Origin: DASWUZ01 sp036401375
Lineage (GTDB): Bacteria > Acidobacteriota > Terriglobia > Terriglobales > Acidobacteriaceae
DNA length: 64,000 nucleotides
Assembly: GCA_036401375.1 (NCBI GenBank)
Contig: DASWVB010000027.1
Coordinates: 1-64,000, forward strand
Reading direction: 5' to 3'
Below, in pieces: positions 1-9,279 of this stretch. The first letter of the stretch is position 1, and each line of letters opens with the position of its first letter. The position numbers were made by a program, and so were the translations under genes. Below the pieces are notes generated by a model. It worked only from the letters and a program-made list of their open reading frames with translations, ran no database searches and had not been told where the DNA came from.

Positions 1-60
1 TGGATTGCATGCTCACACTTCGCCGCAGACGCCAGTCAAGAAGCAGAAGGGTCTCGGTTC

Positions 61-2286
61 GTGAAATCTGTACCTCCGGCAAGCGATCTTGTGTCATCGC
101 TCCTGCAAAGAAGGCACGCGCCCAGCGCCGCCGCGTTGGCAAGGATCAAGGCCGTACTCTCCTCTGCACTCAGCGTCGTGGGCTGCGCCGCTTTGCTCTG
201 CATGAGCGTGATGGCTCAGACGAACAAGCCCCCCGAACCATCTCTCGCCCCCGCGGCGACGGCTACCGCTCCGCAAGAGCCGAAAGCTGCTCAGCCGCAA
301 GCTATCACCGGACAGGCTGCCCCGCCCGGGGCTGCCGCGCCCACAACCTCAGATAGCCAGTCCTCAGACAACCGATCGCGAGACAGCCAGTCTCCAAACA
401 AGCAGTACCCAGACAACCAGTCCCCAAATAGTCACCGCAAGATACTCTTCTCCCGCTCAGAGACAGATGCCAATGCGACGCAGCAGAGCACACCGGTGGA
501 TACGTCGGTGCCCGAGGAGGCCAACCCGGAAGACCCCGCCATCCGGCAGGAGGCGGACGAGGAGCGCTCAGCCGCGACTCTCACCGCTTACAACCTGGAC
601 GTCCGGGTCTTCGCCTCGCAGGGAAGCATAGCCGTTCGGGCCTCGCTCACGGTGCGCAACGACGGTGCGACTCCACTGAAGCGCCTGCGCTTGCAGCTAT
701 CTTCAACCCTCGCCTGGGAACGCGTACTGACCGGAGGCAGGCCAGCTGCCTTCAATGTGCAGGCCCTGCGGAGCGACGTTGATCACACGGGCAGAGTGAC
801 GGAGGCGGTGATCACGCTTCCCTCGGTGCTGGCCCCTCGAAGCACGCTTATAGTAGATGCGATGTACAGCGGAGCAGTCCCTCTGAATGCAATGCGACTG
901 GAGCAGATCGGTACTCCCACCGACATCGCCCTGCATTCCGATTGGGACCAGGTCTCGTCCGAAGCGGTTGCCCTCCGCGGGTTCGGGGATGTGCTTTGGT
1001 ACCCCGCGAGCGCTCCACCGGTAGCTCTGGGAGACGGTGCGAAATACTTCAGCGAGACTGGACGACACAAGTTGGCGCAGATAGGCGCCTCGTTTAAAGC
1101 CTCGATCACTGAGGAGTTCGCAGGAGAGCCGCCGGACCTCGCCGTGCTCAATGGCAGAGTCGAGCCCGTGAACGTCGTGACTTCGCCCTCGGGCGCCTAT
1201 CCCGGCGTGGTGACCGTGAACTCGGCGAGGAGCACTCTGGGCTTCATCGAACCGAGTTTGTTTCTCCTGCGGCGTCGAGAGATAGACGGCGAAGACCTTC
1301 AGGTCTATACCTCGAGCACAGACGGCGCAGGCGCACAAAACTACCTTGCCGCCGCAGCGCTTGCGGACGCGCTGGTGCATCAGTGGCTGGGCGGCAGACC
1401 CCCCTTCCCCTTGACAGTAGTTGACTTGCCCGAACCAGACGACGCCTCCTTCGAGTCAGGTTCGACATTCTTCACCAGCATCGCCTCCGGGTCGGGTCTG
1501 GCCTCCGCCTCTCCCCCTACAGGCGAGCCGGACAACAAGAAACCAGACACCCGAAAGCTTGCCCAGACCCTTACCCACGCGCTGAGCCACGCATCCTTTC
1601 AATCTCTAAGACCCTGGCTCGACGAGGGAGTGGCTCACTTCCTGTCGAACGAATGGTTGGTGCAGACGGGCGGCCGGCAGACTGCGCTCGAGGCCGGTGA
1701 ACTGCAGCGCAACGCTCTGGCTCTGGCCGAGCCGGGGACTCCAGGCGAGTCCAAAGGGGAGAGCCTGGTTAGCGCATTCGACCCCATCTACTACCGGACT
1801 AAGGCGGCTTACGTGCTTGGCATGCTGCGCGACATCGCTGGGGAGTCGGCGCTCTCGACCGCTCTGCGCGCCTACGTTTCCGCCGATGATAAGCGAGATG
1901 ACTACTTCGAAAGCCTGGTCGAGAAGGCGAGCGGCAAAGACCTGCGCTGGTTCTTCGATTCCTGGGTCTACCGGGACCAGGGTCTGCCGGACCTCTCGAT
2001 CGTGAGAATCTACCCTCGCCAATCCTCTGAGGCGGGCCAGTACCTAGTAACCCTGGATCTTGCGAACGATGGTTACGCTGAAGTCGAGGTGCCGGTCACA
2101 GTCCGCTCCAGTGAAACGTCCGTTACCGAACGGGTCCGCATCGCGGGTCGCGGGCAGGTTACTCACCGAATCCTGCTGCCGGGCGAGCCCCTCGAAGTAG
2201 AGCTGAACGACGGAAGCGTACCTGAGGTGCAGGCTACCTTGCATCGACACACGATTTTGGCGTCCACGACTCCGGAAGCTAAGTAG
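61..2286 (+). CDS. Secreted gluzincin (M1-like) protein with degraded zinc site
   Basis: A 741-residue exported protein. A hydrophobic h-region (about residues 33-50) ending in SVMAQ looks like a signal peptide. Residues ~95-125 are a low-complexity Ser/Asp/Asn/Gln linker with repeated DSQS/DNQSPN motifs. The C-terminal half resembles M1/MA-clan metallopeptidases: the alpha-helical stretch with WLDEGVAHFLS carries the downstream Glu (E522). The expected HExxH is HALSH (H506-H510), so the general-base Glu is Ala; both His ligands and the third ligand remain. Family knowledge says loss of that Glu abolishes normal hydrolysis, so a binding or scaffold role is inferred. The start is GTG at 61 with an AGAAGGG-like element a little far upstream; a later start would cut into the signal peptide. 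It converges with the asmA-like gene 23 bp downstream. Assignment to MA-clan architecture is good; the exact family is uncertain. Confidence 0.75.
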   Translation: MKSVPPASDLVSSLLQRRHAPSAAALARIKAVLSSALSVVGCAALLCMSVMAQTNKPPEPSLAPAATATAPQEPKAAQPQAITGQAAPPGAAAPTTSDSQSSDNRSRDSQSPNKQYPDNQSPNSHRKILFSRSETDANATQQSTPVDTSVPEEANPEDPAIRQEADEERSAATLTAYNLDVRVFASQGSIAVRASLTVRNDGATPLKRLRLQLSSTLAWERVLTGGRPAAFNVQALRSDVDHTGRVTEAVITLPSVLAPRSTLIVDAMYSGAVPLNAMRLEQIGTPTDIALHSDWDQVSSEAVALRGFGDVLWYPASAPPVALGDGAKYFSETGRHKLAQIGASFKASITEEFAGEPPDLAVLNGRVEPVNVVTSPSGAYPGVVTVNSARSTLGFIEPSLFLLRRREIDGEDLQVYTSSTDGAGAQNYLAAAALADALVHQWLGGRPPFPLTVVDLPEPDDASFESGSTFFTSIASGSGLASASPPTGEPDNKKPDTRKLAQTLTHALSHASFQSLRPWLDEGVAHFLSNEWLVQTGGRQTALEAGELQRNALALAEPGTPGESKGESLVSAFDPIYYRTKAAYVLGMLRDIAGESALSTALRAYVSADDKRDDYFESLVEKASGKDLRWFFDSWVYRDQGLPDLSIVRIYPRQSSEAGQYLVTLDLANDGYAEVEVPVTVRSSETSVTERVRIAGRGQVTHRILLPGEPLEVELNDGSVPEVQATLHRHTILASTTPEAK

Positions 2287-2309
2287 CTGTCAACTCCGAG
2301 ATGGAAACG

Positions 2310-5234
2310 CTATCGTCTTACACGCGGCACTGGCCGAGCCGGGGTGGTCTTTGATGGCAACACCGTGGGGCGCTGAAGTGTTCCGCCGATCTCCGTAGCT
2401 ACGGAAATACCGGTGGTATCAGTCTCTGGTGAAAGGGTATGGTCGTCTATCGCCGGGACATCCCTGGACAGGGCAGAAATGGGTTCAGCTCGTAAAGAAA
2501 GCTCTCGTGAGAAGCTAATGCTGCCGGTCACTGCAACTTGCAAATGAACTGGATCACCTTGGCTGCCGGAGCGGGCAACGGCCCCAGGTCCCCGGCTCAG
2601 AGCCCTGTCATTTGCAATGACGGGGGTAATCACCGAATGCAAGAAGTCTAGACGCTGATTGGCGATCGTTCCGTCTGCGACCCAGCTATCAAATCCTCCA
2701 AGTAAGGTCGCGCCACCATGGGCCATTGTCTCCTGCGGCGCGGCAGATGCCGTGTGGCCAGTCCATTCCATGTGAAAGTCCCCCGTGGTGGAGGCGGTGA
2801 TCTGGGGCAGAGTGAAGCCGCGAAACTGGGCCTGTGAATCGATCTCCAGAGCGCCGCTGCCCCATCGCTCCCCGAACACAGCGGCAGCCTGCAGTGCATC
2901 GCAGCCCTTCAATGCGAGCTTTACGCTGTAGGCGGGAAGCACACCGCTTGCATCGATCCTCCCCGAAGCGCTCAGCGTTCCTCCCAGCGCCTGGGCGGAG
3001 AGCGACTGCAGCTCCAACGTATTGCCAGAGGCCCGGAATGCGGCGGTCACGCCATGCAGAACCAGGGTACTCGCAGCCCGTCTATTCAGAGTAAGCGTGT
3101 CAACGTGCAGGGTGCCCTCGAGAGCAGGCCAGGGGTGGGGCCGTTCGATGGTGCTGAGTATTTCCTCAACCAGCTGGCCACGTCGCGCCCCCAGGAGAGT
3201 CGATTGCAGTTCGGCAATGTCCAGCGAAGTGATATGCAGATCGAAGCGACGGCTACACTGCTCAGAAGAAGGGCAGGGAACCGGCAGATCGAGCGAGCCG
3301 TCCGCATGCAGAGCTCCAAAGTTGATCGAAAGAGGCTCCCAGCTGACCCGATTACCCGAGAACACGCCCTGCGCAGAAACGATCTCAACGGGGGATGCTA
3401 AAAAGCCGGTCGTCAGCTGAGTGTTGCCCAGACTTATAGTGCCCTCGATGCGCCTCGAATTGGCAGCTGAAGGCGACACAATGATCTCCGTGCCCACCGA
3501 AGCAGGCGGAAGCCATGGCCCACTGATGGTCAGATCGAGATTGGCAGAACCCTCCGGCCCAAGGCTGCTGGCGGGCAGCGGCAGCATGGGAAAGCTCTGA
3601 TCCAATGCCGCCAGCCGACTGATAGGCGCGGCGCCCGCGAGGTGGAGCTGGAACTCGTCGACCCCGAGCTGTGCTGTCAGTGTCAGGGGAGTTGCACTCG
3701 CAGCACCAAGCTGCAGAGGAGAAACGGCCAGAAATGTCTGAGAATGCCCGGCAGCCCCTGAGAAGCTGGAGCGTAGGGGCTGCTTTGCCCTGGCAACTGC
3801 ACCCCCAGCCCTTTGTGTCTTCGCCGAGTGGCGCCTCCTGGACACCACTTGGACCGTCAGCTCCGATGCTGGCTGAGCCGACACGGTAACGCCAGCCAAG
3901 ACCAAAGGCCTTTTCAGGCCGTCGCTCGAGATCGTCAACCTCTGAACGGAAGCCTCACCCATGAACCTCTGTGCGCGAGTAGAGTCAAAACTGAACTGGC
4001 CGTTCAACTGGCCCGCGGCGCGAACCCCAGGCGGGAATCCTCTGCGCATCATTTCTGCGCCGCGTAAGATTGCGTCCACGGGAACCTTTTCGACACTGAG
4101 CCCAAGCACCGCAGCCGGAGCGGTAGCGATGTCGTGCACTGCACCGGTGAGCAGCAGCTGTCCGTCTCCGAGCGGTGTACTGCATGAGAGGCCCTCGACG
4201 GCTTGCATCCCGTGCCGGTAATGCATCTCGCAATTCGCGGCGAAATTGAGGGTGTTGTCCGATTCGAACTCGACTCGATGTATTCTTTCGCCGCTTAGCC
4301 GCGTGCGCACCAGCGCATCCCCCGTTTTGCCGGTGATGGTGCCGCGAAGATCCATGACCCCTCGCCACCCCGGATCGGAGCCGGCCACAAGCCTGCTGAG
4401 CTGTCCTAGCGAAGCACCGGACCACTCGACCGCCAGATCGATAGGCATCTCGTTCAGTGATCGCGCTCGCCGCAGGGCTCCCTGCACGCGAACCAGTCCT
4501 GTATCGCCAAGATTCAGGTCGAGATCTGTGCGCACGGGCTGCGCCTCAAAGCGAAGCTGCCACTCTCCCGGATCTGCCAGCCACACCGAAAGGTCAGCGT
4601 TCATGAAGGAAAAAGGAAGCTTTTCACTGCCGCGTTTGAAGTTAATGCGGGCATTGTTCGCGTCAATATACGGAAACCGCAGGGTTCCGCCCGGGTGCCT
4701 CTGCCCGGTGGGCGCATTAGGAGTACGGGCAGCCTGCAGCAGTACGGCTGAGAAGTTCCACCGTCCGGGCCCATTGCGAACGAGGTTAAGGCTAGGCTCC
4801 TCGAGGTGAATCCTGCCAATCTCCAGCCGTCCACGCCACAGGGAGGACAGCCGCACGGAGGCGACAACCGAAGAGGAACTAAGGATTGGCTCGACTCCGA
4901 AGTCCGGGTCTTCTTCGACCATGAAATCGGATAGCTCGAAACCCGGCCTGGGCAACATAACCAGCTTGACGCCCGACAAGCGGACGGGGCGTCCCAAGGC
5001 TGCGCTGATGCTCTCAGCGATGCGGCGATGGTAGCGGTTGATATTGACCAAGGGAGGCAGCAGCAGCGCTGCCATGAGCAGCAGGAGGATGAGCAGAGGA
5101 AGCCACCACCGTGCATGCCTCGAGTATTCAACCACGGCCCTCGATGCGCTGGTGGAAGGATGACTGGGGCGTCTGGCCGTTCCCGCCTCCGAGGCACTCA
5201 GTGCCGGGGCTCCCTGGTCGTGCGGCACCGCCAC
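2310..5234 (-). CDS. AsmA-family inner-membrane/periplasmic protein
   Basis: A 974-residue protein with a short cytoplasmic N-terminus, one strong membrane segment (about residues 43-63, WWLPLLILLLLMAALLLPPL) and a long beta-rich periplasmic part. The segment after the membrane helix (NINRYHRRIAESISAALGRP then VRLSGVKL and FELSDF) is the classic AsmA N-terminal signature, and the C-terminus contains AsmA_2-like repeats (LSAQALGGTLSASGRID). AsmA proteins are linked to outer-membrane assembly and lipid transport. It is the last gene of the kdsA-rnc-lepB-lepB block, starting 1 bp after lepB ends, so co-transcription is likely. The C-terminus is Pro/Arg rich and disordered. Family assignment is firm; the transported substrate is unknown. 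Confidence 0.9.
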   Translation of the reverse strand: MAVPHDQGAPALSASEAGTARRPSHPSTSASRAVVEYSRHARWWLPLLILLLLMAALLLPPLVNINRYHRRIAESISAALGRPVRLSGVKLVMLPRPGFELSDFMVEEDPDFGVEPILSSSSVVASVRLSSLWRGRLEIGRIHLEEPSLNLVRNGPGRWNFSAVLLQAARTPNAPTGQRHPGGTLRFPYIDANNARINFKRGSEKLPFSFMNADLSVWLADPGEWQLRFEAQPVRTDLDLNLGDTGLVRVQGALRRARSLNEMPIDLAVEWSGASLGQLSRLVAGSDPGWRGVMDLRGTITGKTGDALVRTRLSGERIHRVEFESDNTLNFAANCEMHYRHGMQAVEGLSCSTPLGDGQLLLTGAVHDIATAPAAVLGLSVEKVPVDAILRGAEMMRRGFPPGVRAAGQLNGQFSFDSTRAQRFMGEASVQRLTISSDGLKRPLVLAGVTVSAQPASELTVQVVSRRRHSAKTQRAGGAVARAKQPLRSSFSGAAGHSQTFLAVSPLQLGAASATPLTLTAQLGVDEFQLHLAGAAPISRLAALDQSFPMLPLPASSLGPEGSANLDLTISGPWLPPASVGTEIIVSPSAANSRRIEGTISLGNTQLTTGFLASPVEIVSAQGVFSGNRVSWEPLSINFGALHADGSLDLPVPCPSSEQCSRRFDLHITSLDIAELQSTLLGARRGQLVEEILSTIERPHPWPALEGTLHVDTLTLNRRAASTLVLHGVTAAFRASGNTLELQSLSAQALGGTLSASGRIDASGVLPAYSVKLALKGCDALQAAAVFGERWGSGALEIDSQAQFRGFTLPQITASTTGDFHMEWTGHTASAAPQETMAHGGATLLGGFDSWVADGTIANQRLDFLHSVITPVIANDRALSRGPGAVARSGSQGDPVHLQVAVTGSISFSRELSLRAEPISALSRDVPAIDDHTLSPETDTTGISVATEIGGTLQRPTVLPSKTTPARPVPRVRR

Positions 5235-5235
5235 G

Positions 5236-6036
5236 TTAACGCACCAGGTGCAGGGTTCGACGCCAGCGGGTTTGGTCGAAGAAGTGGATCACTTCATGGA
5301 AAAAGAAAGACATACGCTCACCGACGCCGGTCTTCTCCAGTTCGTCCGAGGGTGTGATGAAAGACCAGTAGACGAACAGCGGCCTTCCGACGATGTTCTC
5401 CCGCGGAACGAAGCCCCAGAACCGGCTGTCAGCGGAGTTGGTGCGGTTGTCGCCCATGACGAAGTACTGCCCTGGAGGCATCACCAGATCCTGGCCCTGG
5501 ATGTGGCTCGACAGGTCGACCATCCAGACAGCGTTGCCGCCCGGTGGTACCCCGTTCGCGGGAAAGTCATCCCGCTCGGGGCTGTACGCGCCGTTAGGAT
5601 CGTTCTCCTCACCGACCTTCCTGGCCTGAGGCTCGTTCTGTGGCTCGCCATTCAGGTAGACCACGCCATGAACCAGGTGAATCCGGTCTCCCGGGACACC
5701 CACAACGCGCTTGACGAGATATAACAGCTCAGCGGGTTTGAAGAAGACGATGATGTCCCCCCGCTTGACCTCGCGGTAGTGAAGCATCGGAGCCCAATGC
5801 GACGGGGGTGCGAGACTCTCGCGATCGACAAAGACGTGGTCACCGATGAGCAGCGTCTGCTGCATGGAGCCGGAGGGTATTACGAAATTCTGAAATATGA
5901 ACGTGAGCGCAAAGAGTCCGAGCACCAGAATGCCGCAAATAGAGGCGAAGCCTTCCAGGGGTGTCTCCTGGGCGGGGTGCGGCCTGTCTTCAATCTGGCC
6001 TTCCACTGGTTCGGCAGGCTGTTCTGTGTCAAGCAT
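5236..6036 (-). CDS. lepB: Signal peptidase I (downstream copy)
   Basis: Removes signal peptides from exported preproteins at the periplasmic face of the membrane. One N-terminal membrane segment (GILVLGLFALTFIFQNFV) is followed by the catalytic Ser box IPSGSMQQTL, the Lys box YLVKRVVGVPGD and the C-terminal GDNRTNSADSRFWG box, so the Ser-Lys dyad is complete. I chose the ATG at 6036: it is preceded by GAGGGA and leaves 29 bp to the upstream copy, whereas the longer frame to 6096 would overlap that gene by 31 bp. It is the second of two adjacent, divergent signal peptidase genes. The loop between Ser and Lys boxes and the substrate-facing residues differ, suggesting division of labour (inference). 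Confidence 0.95.
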   Translation of the reverse strand: MLDTEQPAEPVEGQIEDRPHPAQETPLEGFASICGILVLGLFALTFIFQNFVIPSGSMQQTLLIGDHVFVDRESLAPPSHWAPMLHYREVKRGDIIVFFKPAELLYLVKRVVGVPGDRIHLVHGVVYLNGEPQNEPQARKVGEENDPNGAYSPERDDFPANGVPPGGNAVWMVDLSSHIQGQDLVMPPGQYFVMGDNRTNSADSRFWGFVPRENIVGRPLFVYWSFITPSDELEKTGVGERMSFFFHEVIHFFDQTRWRRTLHLVR

Positions 6037-6065
6037 GGATTCTGATCCCTCGTGCCGCCGATGGA

Positions 6066-6914
6066 CTACCTGACGACGCGGAACATGCGGTTCCACCGGG
6101 CAAAGCCGGTCAGGGGGGGAAATGCGTCCTCCCGATGGTCGAGTTTAACATCCGGCGCTGAGCTCAGTTCTCCGCCGCCCTCATCACGTACCGAGAAGTA
6201 GATGAGGAAGGGACTACCCACGATATTCTGACGCGGAACCAGGCCCCAGTAGCGGCTGTCCCGGCTGTTACTGCGGTTATCCCCCAGCACGAAGTAGCCT
6301 CCGTCAGGCACGACATACTCCCCGTTCTGCACGGCACGCCGCACCTGCATCCACCAGCGGAGATCGACCGCCGGATCGGTGTACAACGCCTCAGGAAAGT
6401 CGTCACGGATCAGGTTTTGACCGCCTGGGGGAGCCATGACGTAGGCTTCGCTCTGCGCCTTGCCGTTTCGGTATAAAACTCCGTTGCGCATCTTTATGTG
6501 ATCTCCCGGCAGGCCAATCACGCGCTTTACCACGTGGATCTTGGGATCGGGCGGATAGCGGAAAACGACGATGTCGCCGCTATGGATACGCTGGTAAGCC
6601 ATCGGGCCTAGCGCCACTCGTGAAAGCACCGAACCGGAGGTTGCACTCTCCTGCGGCTCGACCGTCTTGTTGACGAGGAGGAAGTCTCCCACCAGGAGGG
6701 TCGGCTCCATCGAGGCCGATGGAATGCGAAATGGTTGCGTAACGAATGTCAGAAGAAATAAGGCCACTACAATCATCGCGAGCAGTGAGGCAAAAGCCTG
6801 CAGCGCATGGCCTGCTTGGGCGTTGGCGGCTGTAGACATATCGGCCGACTGCGACCGCCGCTGATCGGCCCCGCCGGAGGGGACGGACGCGCCGGGAACC
6901 ACAGGAACGGTCAC
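6066..6914 (-). CDS. lepB: Signal peptidase I (upstream copy)
   Basis: Second signal peptidase I, with membrane segment FASLLAMIVVALFLLTFVTQ, Ser box RIPSASMEPTLLVGD, Lys box HVVKRVIGLPGD and C-terminal box GDNRSNSRDSRYWG. All catalytic residues are present. The GTG start overlaps the rnc stop in GTGA (6911-6914), which indicates translational coupling to ribonuclease III; an internal ATG at codon 26 is an alternative. A lepB-rnc neighbourhood is common in bacteria, but tandem lepB copies are less usual. The insert between Ser and Lys boxes is longer than in the downstream copy. Both copies should be membrane-anchored with the active site in the periplasm. Confidence 0.95.
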   Translation of the reverse strand: MTVPVVPGASVPSGGADQRRSQSADMSTAANAQAGHALQAFASLLAMIVVALFLLTFVTQPFRIPSASMEPTLLVGDFLLVNKTVEPQESATSGSVLSRVALGPMAYQRIHSGDIVVFRYPPDPKIHVVKRVIGLPGDHIKMRNGVLYRNGKAQSEAYVMAPPGGQNLIRDDFPEALYTDPAVDLRWWMQVRRAVQNGEYVVPDGGYFVLGDNRSNSRDSRYWGLVPRQNIVGSPFLIYFSVRDEGGGELSSAPDVKLDHREDAFPPLTGFARWNRMFRVVR

Positions 6915-7849
6915 GGTTGGAAGTCCTTCATGAAGGTAGTGCCGATGGCAGGAGCCGGCTTGGGGTATTCCGCGCTTCCCGGTGCCTCTGGAGGTCGATT
7001 GCGAAGCATTCCTAATGCCTGGCGCGCTGCATCCTGCTCCGCCTTCTTCTTGGTAGGGCCGGTACCGCTCGCCACCGCCTGCCCCGAATGCTCTCCACCC
7101 GCAACGCGCACCTCGACAACGAAACGTTTGCGATGATCGGGACCGGACTCCGCTTGGAGAGAATATCGTGGCGGACGCAGTCCCTGAGACTGCAGCAGCT
7201 CCTGCAGTGCTGACTTGTGGTCGTCAATAGTGCTGTCGCGCTCCATCTGCAGCACCAGCCCTGCGAGGTAGGGGTCGATCACGTGCCGCTCAAGGAACAG
7301 CCGCACCGGCAGAAGACCTCCATCGAGGTAGACGGCGCCGAGAACTGCTTCGATGCAATTGGCGAGGAGTGCATTCTTTTTGCGGCCGCCGCTTCGCTCC
7401 TCCCCACGCCCGAGGCGAAGGTAGTCGCCAAGGTTCAGCAGGGCCGCCACTTCACCCAGGTGACGCCTGCTTACCAGGGCAGCGCGGAGGCGTGTAAGCT
7501 GCCCCTCTTGCAGATCCGGATAACGCTTGCACAGATACTCGGCGACGACTAGACCCACCACCGCGTCACCAAGAAATTCGAGCTGCTCATTGTCGCGATC
7601 TTCGACCGCCTTTCCGGTTTTACCCTCGGCCGACCTGCCGAAGCCGATCTCGCCAGCGGCGCGTTCATACGCGAGAGAGCTGTGGGTAACCGCCTGCGTG
7701 AGCAACGAGCCGTCGGCAAAGCAATGGCCGAGCAAGGTTTCCAGACGGCTTAGATCGTCTGGCTCCCTGCACGACACCACTGCCGGAGCTATCTTTCGCC
7801 CAAGCTGCTCTGCCTCTGAGCCAGGCCCGTTCTGTACGATTTGAGACAC
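6911..7849 (-). CDS. rnc: Ribonuclease III
   Basis: Cleaves double-stranded RNA in rRNA precursor processing and mRNA decay. The N-terminal RNase III domain (about residues 35-185) has the signature NEQLEFLGDAVVGL with its catalytic acidic residues, and the later E of NCIEAVLGAVYLD. The C-terminal double-stranded RNA-binding domain (about residues 210-285) starts DHKSALQELLQSQG and ends KKKAEQDAARQALG. The protein is longer than typical (312 versus about 230) because of an N-terminal extension, an insert after AYERA and a Pro-rich tail. The start codon is GTG. It is translationally coupled to lepB downstream and lies 104 bp after kdsA on the same strand. Confidence 0.96.
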   Translation of the reverse strand: MSQIVQNGPGSEAEQLGRKIAPAVVSCREPDDLSRLETLLGHCFADGSLLTQAVTHSSLAYERAAGEIGFGRSAEGKTGKAVEDRDNEQLEFLGDAVVGLVVAEYLCKRYPDLQEGQLTRLRAALVSRRHLGEVAALLNLGDYLRLGRGEERSGGRKKNALLANCIEAVLGAVYLDGGLLPVRLFLERHVIDPYLAGLVLQMERDSTIDDHKSALQELLQSQGLRPPRYSLQAESGPDHRKRFVVEVRVAGGEHSGQAVASGTGPTKKKAEQDAARQALGMLRNRPPEAPGSAEYPKPAPAIGTTFMKDFQP

Positions 7850-7953
7850 ATTTCCATGCTACTCCAGCGGTTCGGCACCCACCAGCAATCGACGCCTGAT
7901 CCGGTCCGTCCAGGGAGAGAGGTGGTGCATGCCAGCACCAAAGCCGACCCAGC

Positions 7954-8814
7954 TCATTCGACGATATCTTTCGGATCTACTGAGTTGTTCCCTTGAGCAG
8001 AGGGGTGCGCCGCAGCCTGGATCGCCAGGAGCATTTCAAGCAGTGGTCGCAGATCTCTCAGGTTGAGAGCGTTCGCACCGTCTGATTTCGCGTTTGCGGG
8101 ATCGTCGTGAACCTCGAGGAAGAGACCGTCGACCCCGGCAGCTACGGCCGCCCGGGCAAGGAGGGGGATGAACTCAGGATTGCCGCCCGAGACGCCGTTG
8201 ACGGCCGAGGGAGTCTGCACCGAGTGCGTCCCGTCAAAGACCACAGGTGCGATCGTGCGCATGATTGCGAGCGAACGCATGTCCACCACAAGGTTGTTAT
8301 AGCCGAAGCTCGCACCACGCTCCGTGAGGAACACGCGGCTATTACCGGAACCGGTGATCTTCGCAACCGTGTATCGCATGTCGACCGGCGCTACGAACTG
8401 CCCCTTCTTCACGTTGATCGCGCAGCCTGTGCGAGCGGCCGCTATCAGCAGGTCGGTCTGCCGGCAGAGGAATGCGGGTATCTGCAGCACGTCGACCGCC
8501 TCTGCGACCGCTGCGCACTGCGCCGACTCGTGCACATCGGTCAAGATGGGCAGTCCGGTAGCCTCGCGGAGTGCGCGCAGAATGCGAACTCCTTCGCCAA
8601 GCCCCGGTCCCCGGAAGCTCTCGAGCGATGTCCGGTTTGCCTTATCGAAAGAGGCCTTGAAGATGAAGGGAATAGATAAGTCAGAGGTGACGCGTTGAAG
8701 CGCGTCAGCCATCTTGCGAACGTGGCTCTCACTCTCAATGACGCAAGGACCGGCGATGAGGAAGAGTCGTCCAGCGCCAACTTGAACATCTGCTACTCGG
8801 AAATTGAAGCTCAC
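7954..8814 (-). CDS. kdsA: 3-deoxy-8-phosphooctulonate synthase (KDO-8-P synthase)
   Basis: Condenses phosphoenolpyruvate with arabinose-5-phosphate to give KDO-8-phosphate, the precursor of the lipopolysaccharide inner-core sugar. Recognisable motifs are IAGPCVIESE near the N-terminus (phosphate/PEP site), FKASFDKANRTS, ILTDVHE, FLCRQTDLL, NVKKGQFVAP and FDGTHSVQTP. Length (286) matches the family. The Cys in GPCVIE and the absence of an Asn at the metal position would have to be checked to decide between metal-dependent and independent types. The start is GTG at 8814 with only a weak AAGG upstream. It heads the minus-strand block leading into rnc and the two signal peptidases, all envelope or housekeeping functions. 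Confidence 0.96.
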   Translation of the reverse strand: MSFNFRVADVQVGAGRLFLIAGPCVIESESHVRKMADALQRVTSDLSIPFIFKASFDKANRTSLESFRGPGLGEGVRILRALREATGLPILTDVHESAQCAAVAEAVDVLQIPAFLCRQTDLLIAAARTGCAINVKKGQFVAPVDMRYTVAKITGSGNSRVFLTERGASFGYNNLVVDMRSLAIMRTIAPVVFDGTHSVQTPSAVNGVSGGNPEFIPLLARAAVAAGVDGLFLEVHDDPANAKSDGANALNLRDLRPLLEMLLAIQAAAHPSAQGNNSVDPKDIVE

Positions 8815-9279
8815 CTTAGAATTGGAACACAGGAACTGGCTTCCTACGATCTGGCTAAGTTGAGTCGCGACGTTTGTTTCGCCAGACCGACCTTGCTGTC
8901 ATGGCACGCACACTTCTGTCCAGCCGTTCTCCGTCGAAGCAACTTAGCATCCGTGGCTTCTCTGTTGCATGGTCTTACGAGTAAACGTAATCCGACTTCG
9001 CAAGCAAGGCTGCCGAGTAAAAAGACGCTTTGCAGTCTGACCATGTTCAGCTTACCCGTGACTCAGGACTAGCAATGCAGGCAAATGTCGCCTAAATCCG
9101 GCGTTTGTTCCTGCTGATTTGTGTATCGTGAGGGGATACCACCGTCGCCTGACACAAAGTTAGACTCTACTTGCTAAGATACATTGTGATATACCTTATC
9201 GCGGCAGGGTGCTTGAGTTCGGTAGCCAGGCCATATCCCCAGACTTTATAGCTACTTTGAAAGAGACAAAGACAAGAGA
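8815..9279. other. Intergenic region between divergent kdsA and small basic gene
   Basis: About 465 bp with no convincing gene on either strand. It must carry the promoter of kdsA (minus) and of the small plus-strand gene at 9280. The 3' third is AT-richer (around 9120-9240), as expected for a promoter. I saw no long inverted repeat, tRNA or conserved protein remnant. Confidence 0.5.

Noticed and set aside
703..1380. 225-codon minus-strand frame inside the peptidase-like gene
   Set aside because: Shadow of the strong plus-strand gene; the translation lacks any domain character.
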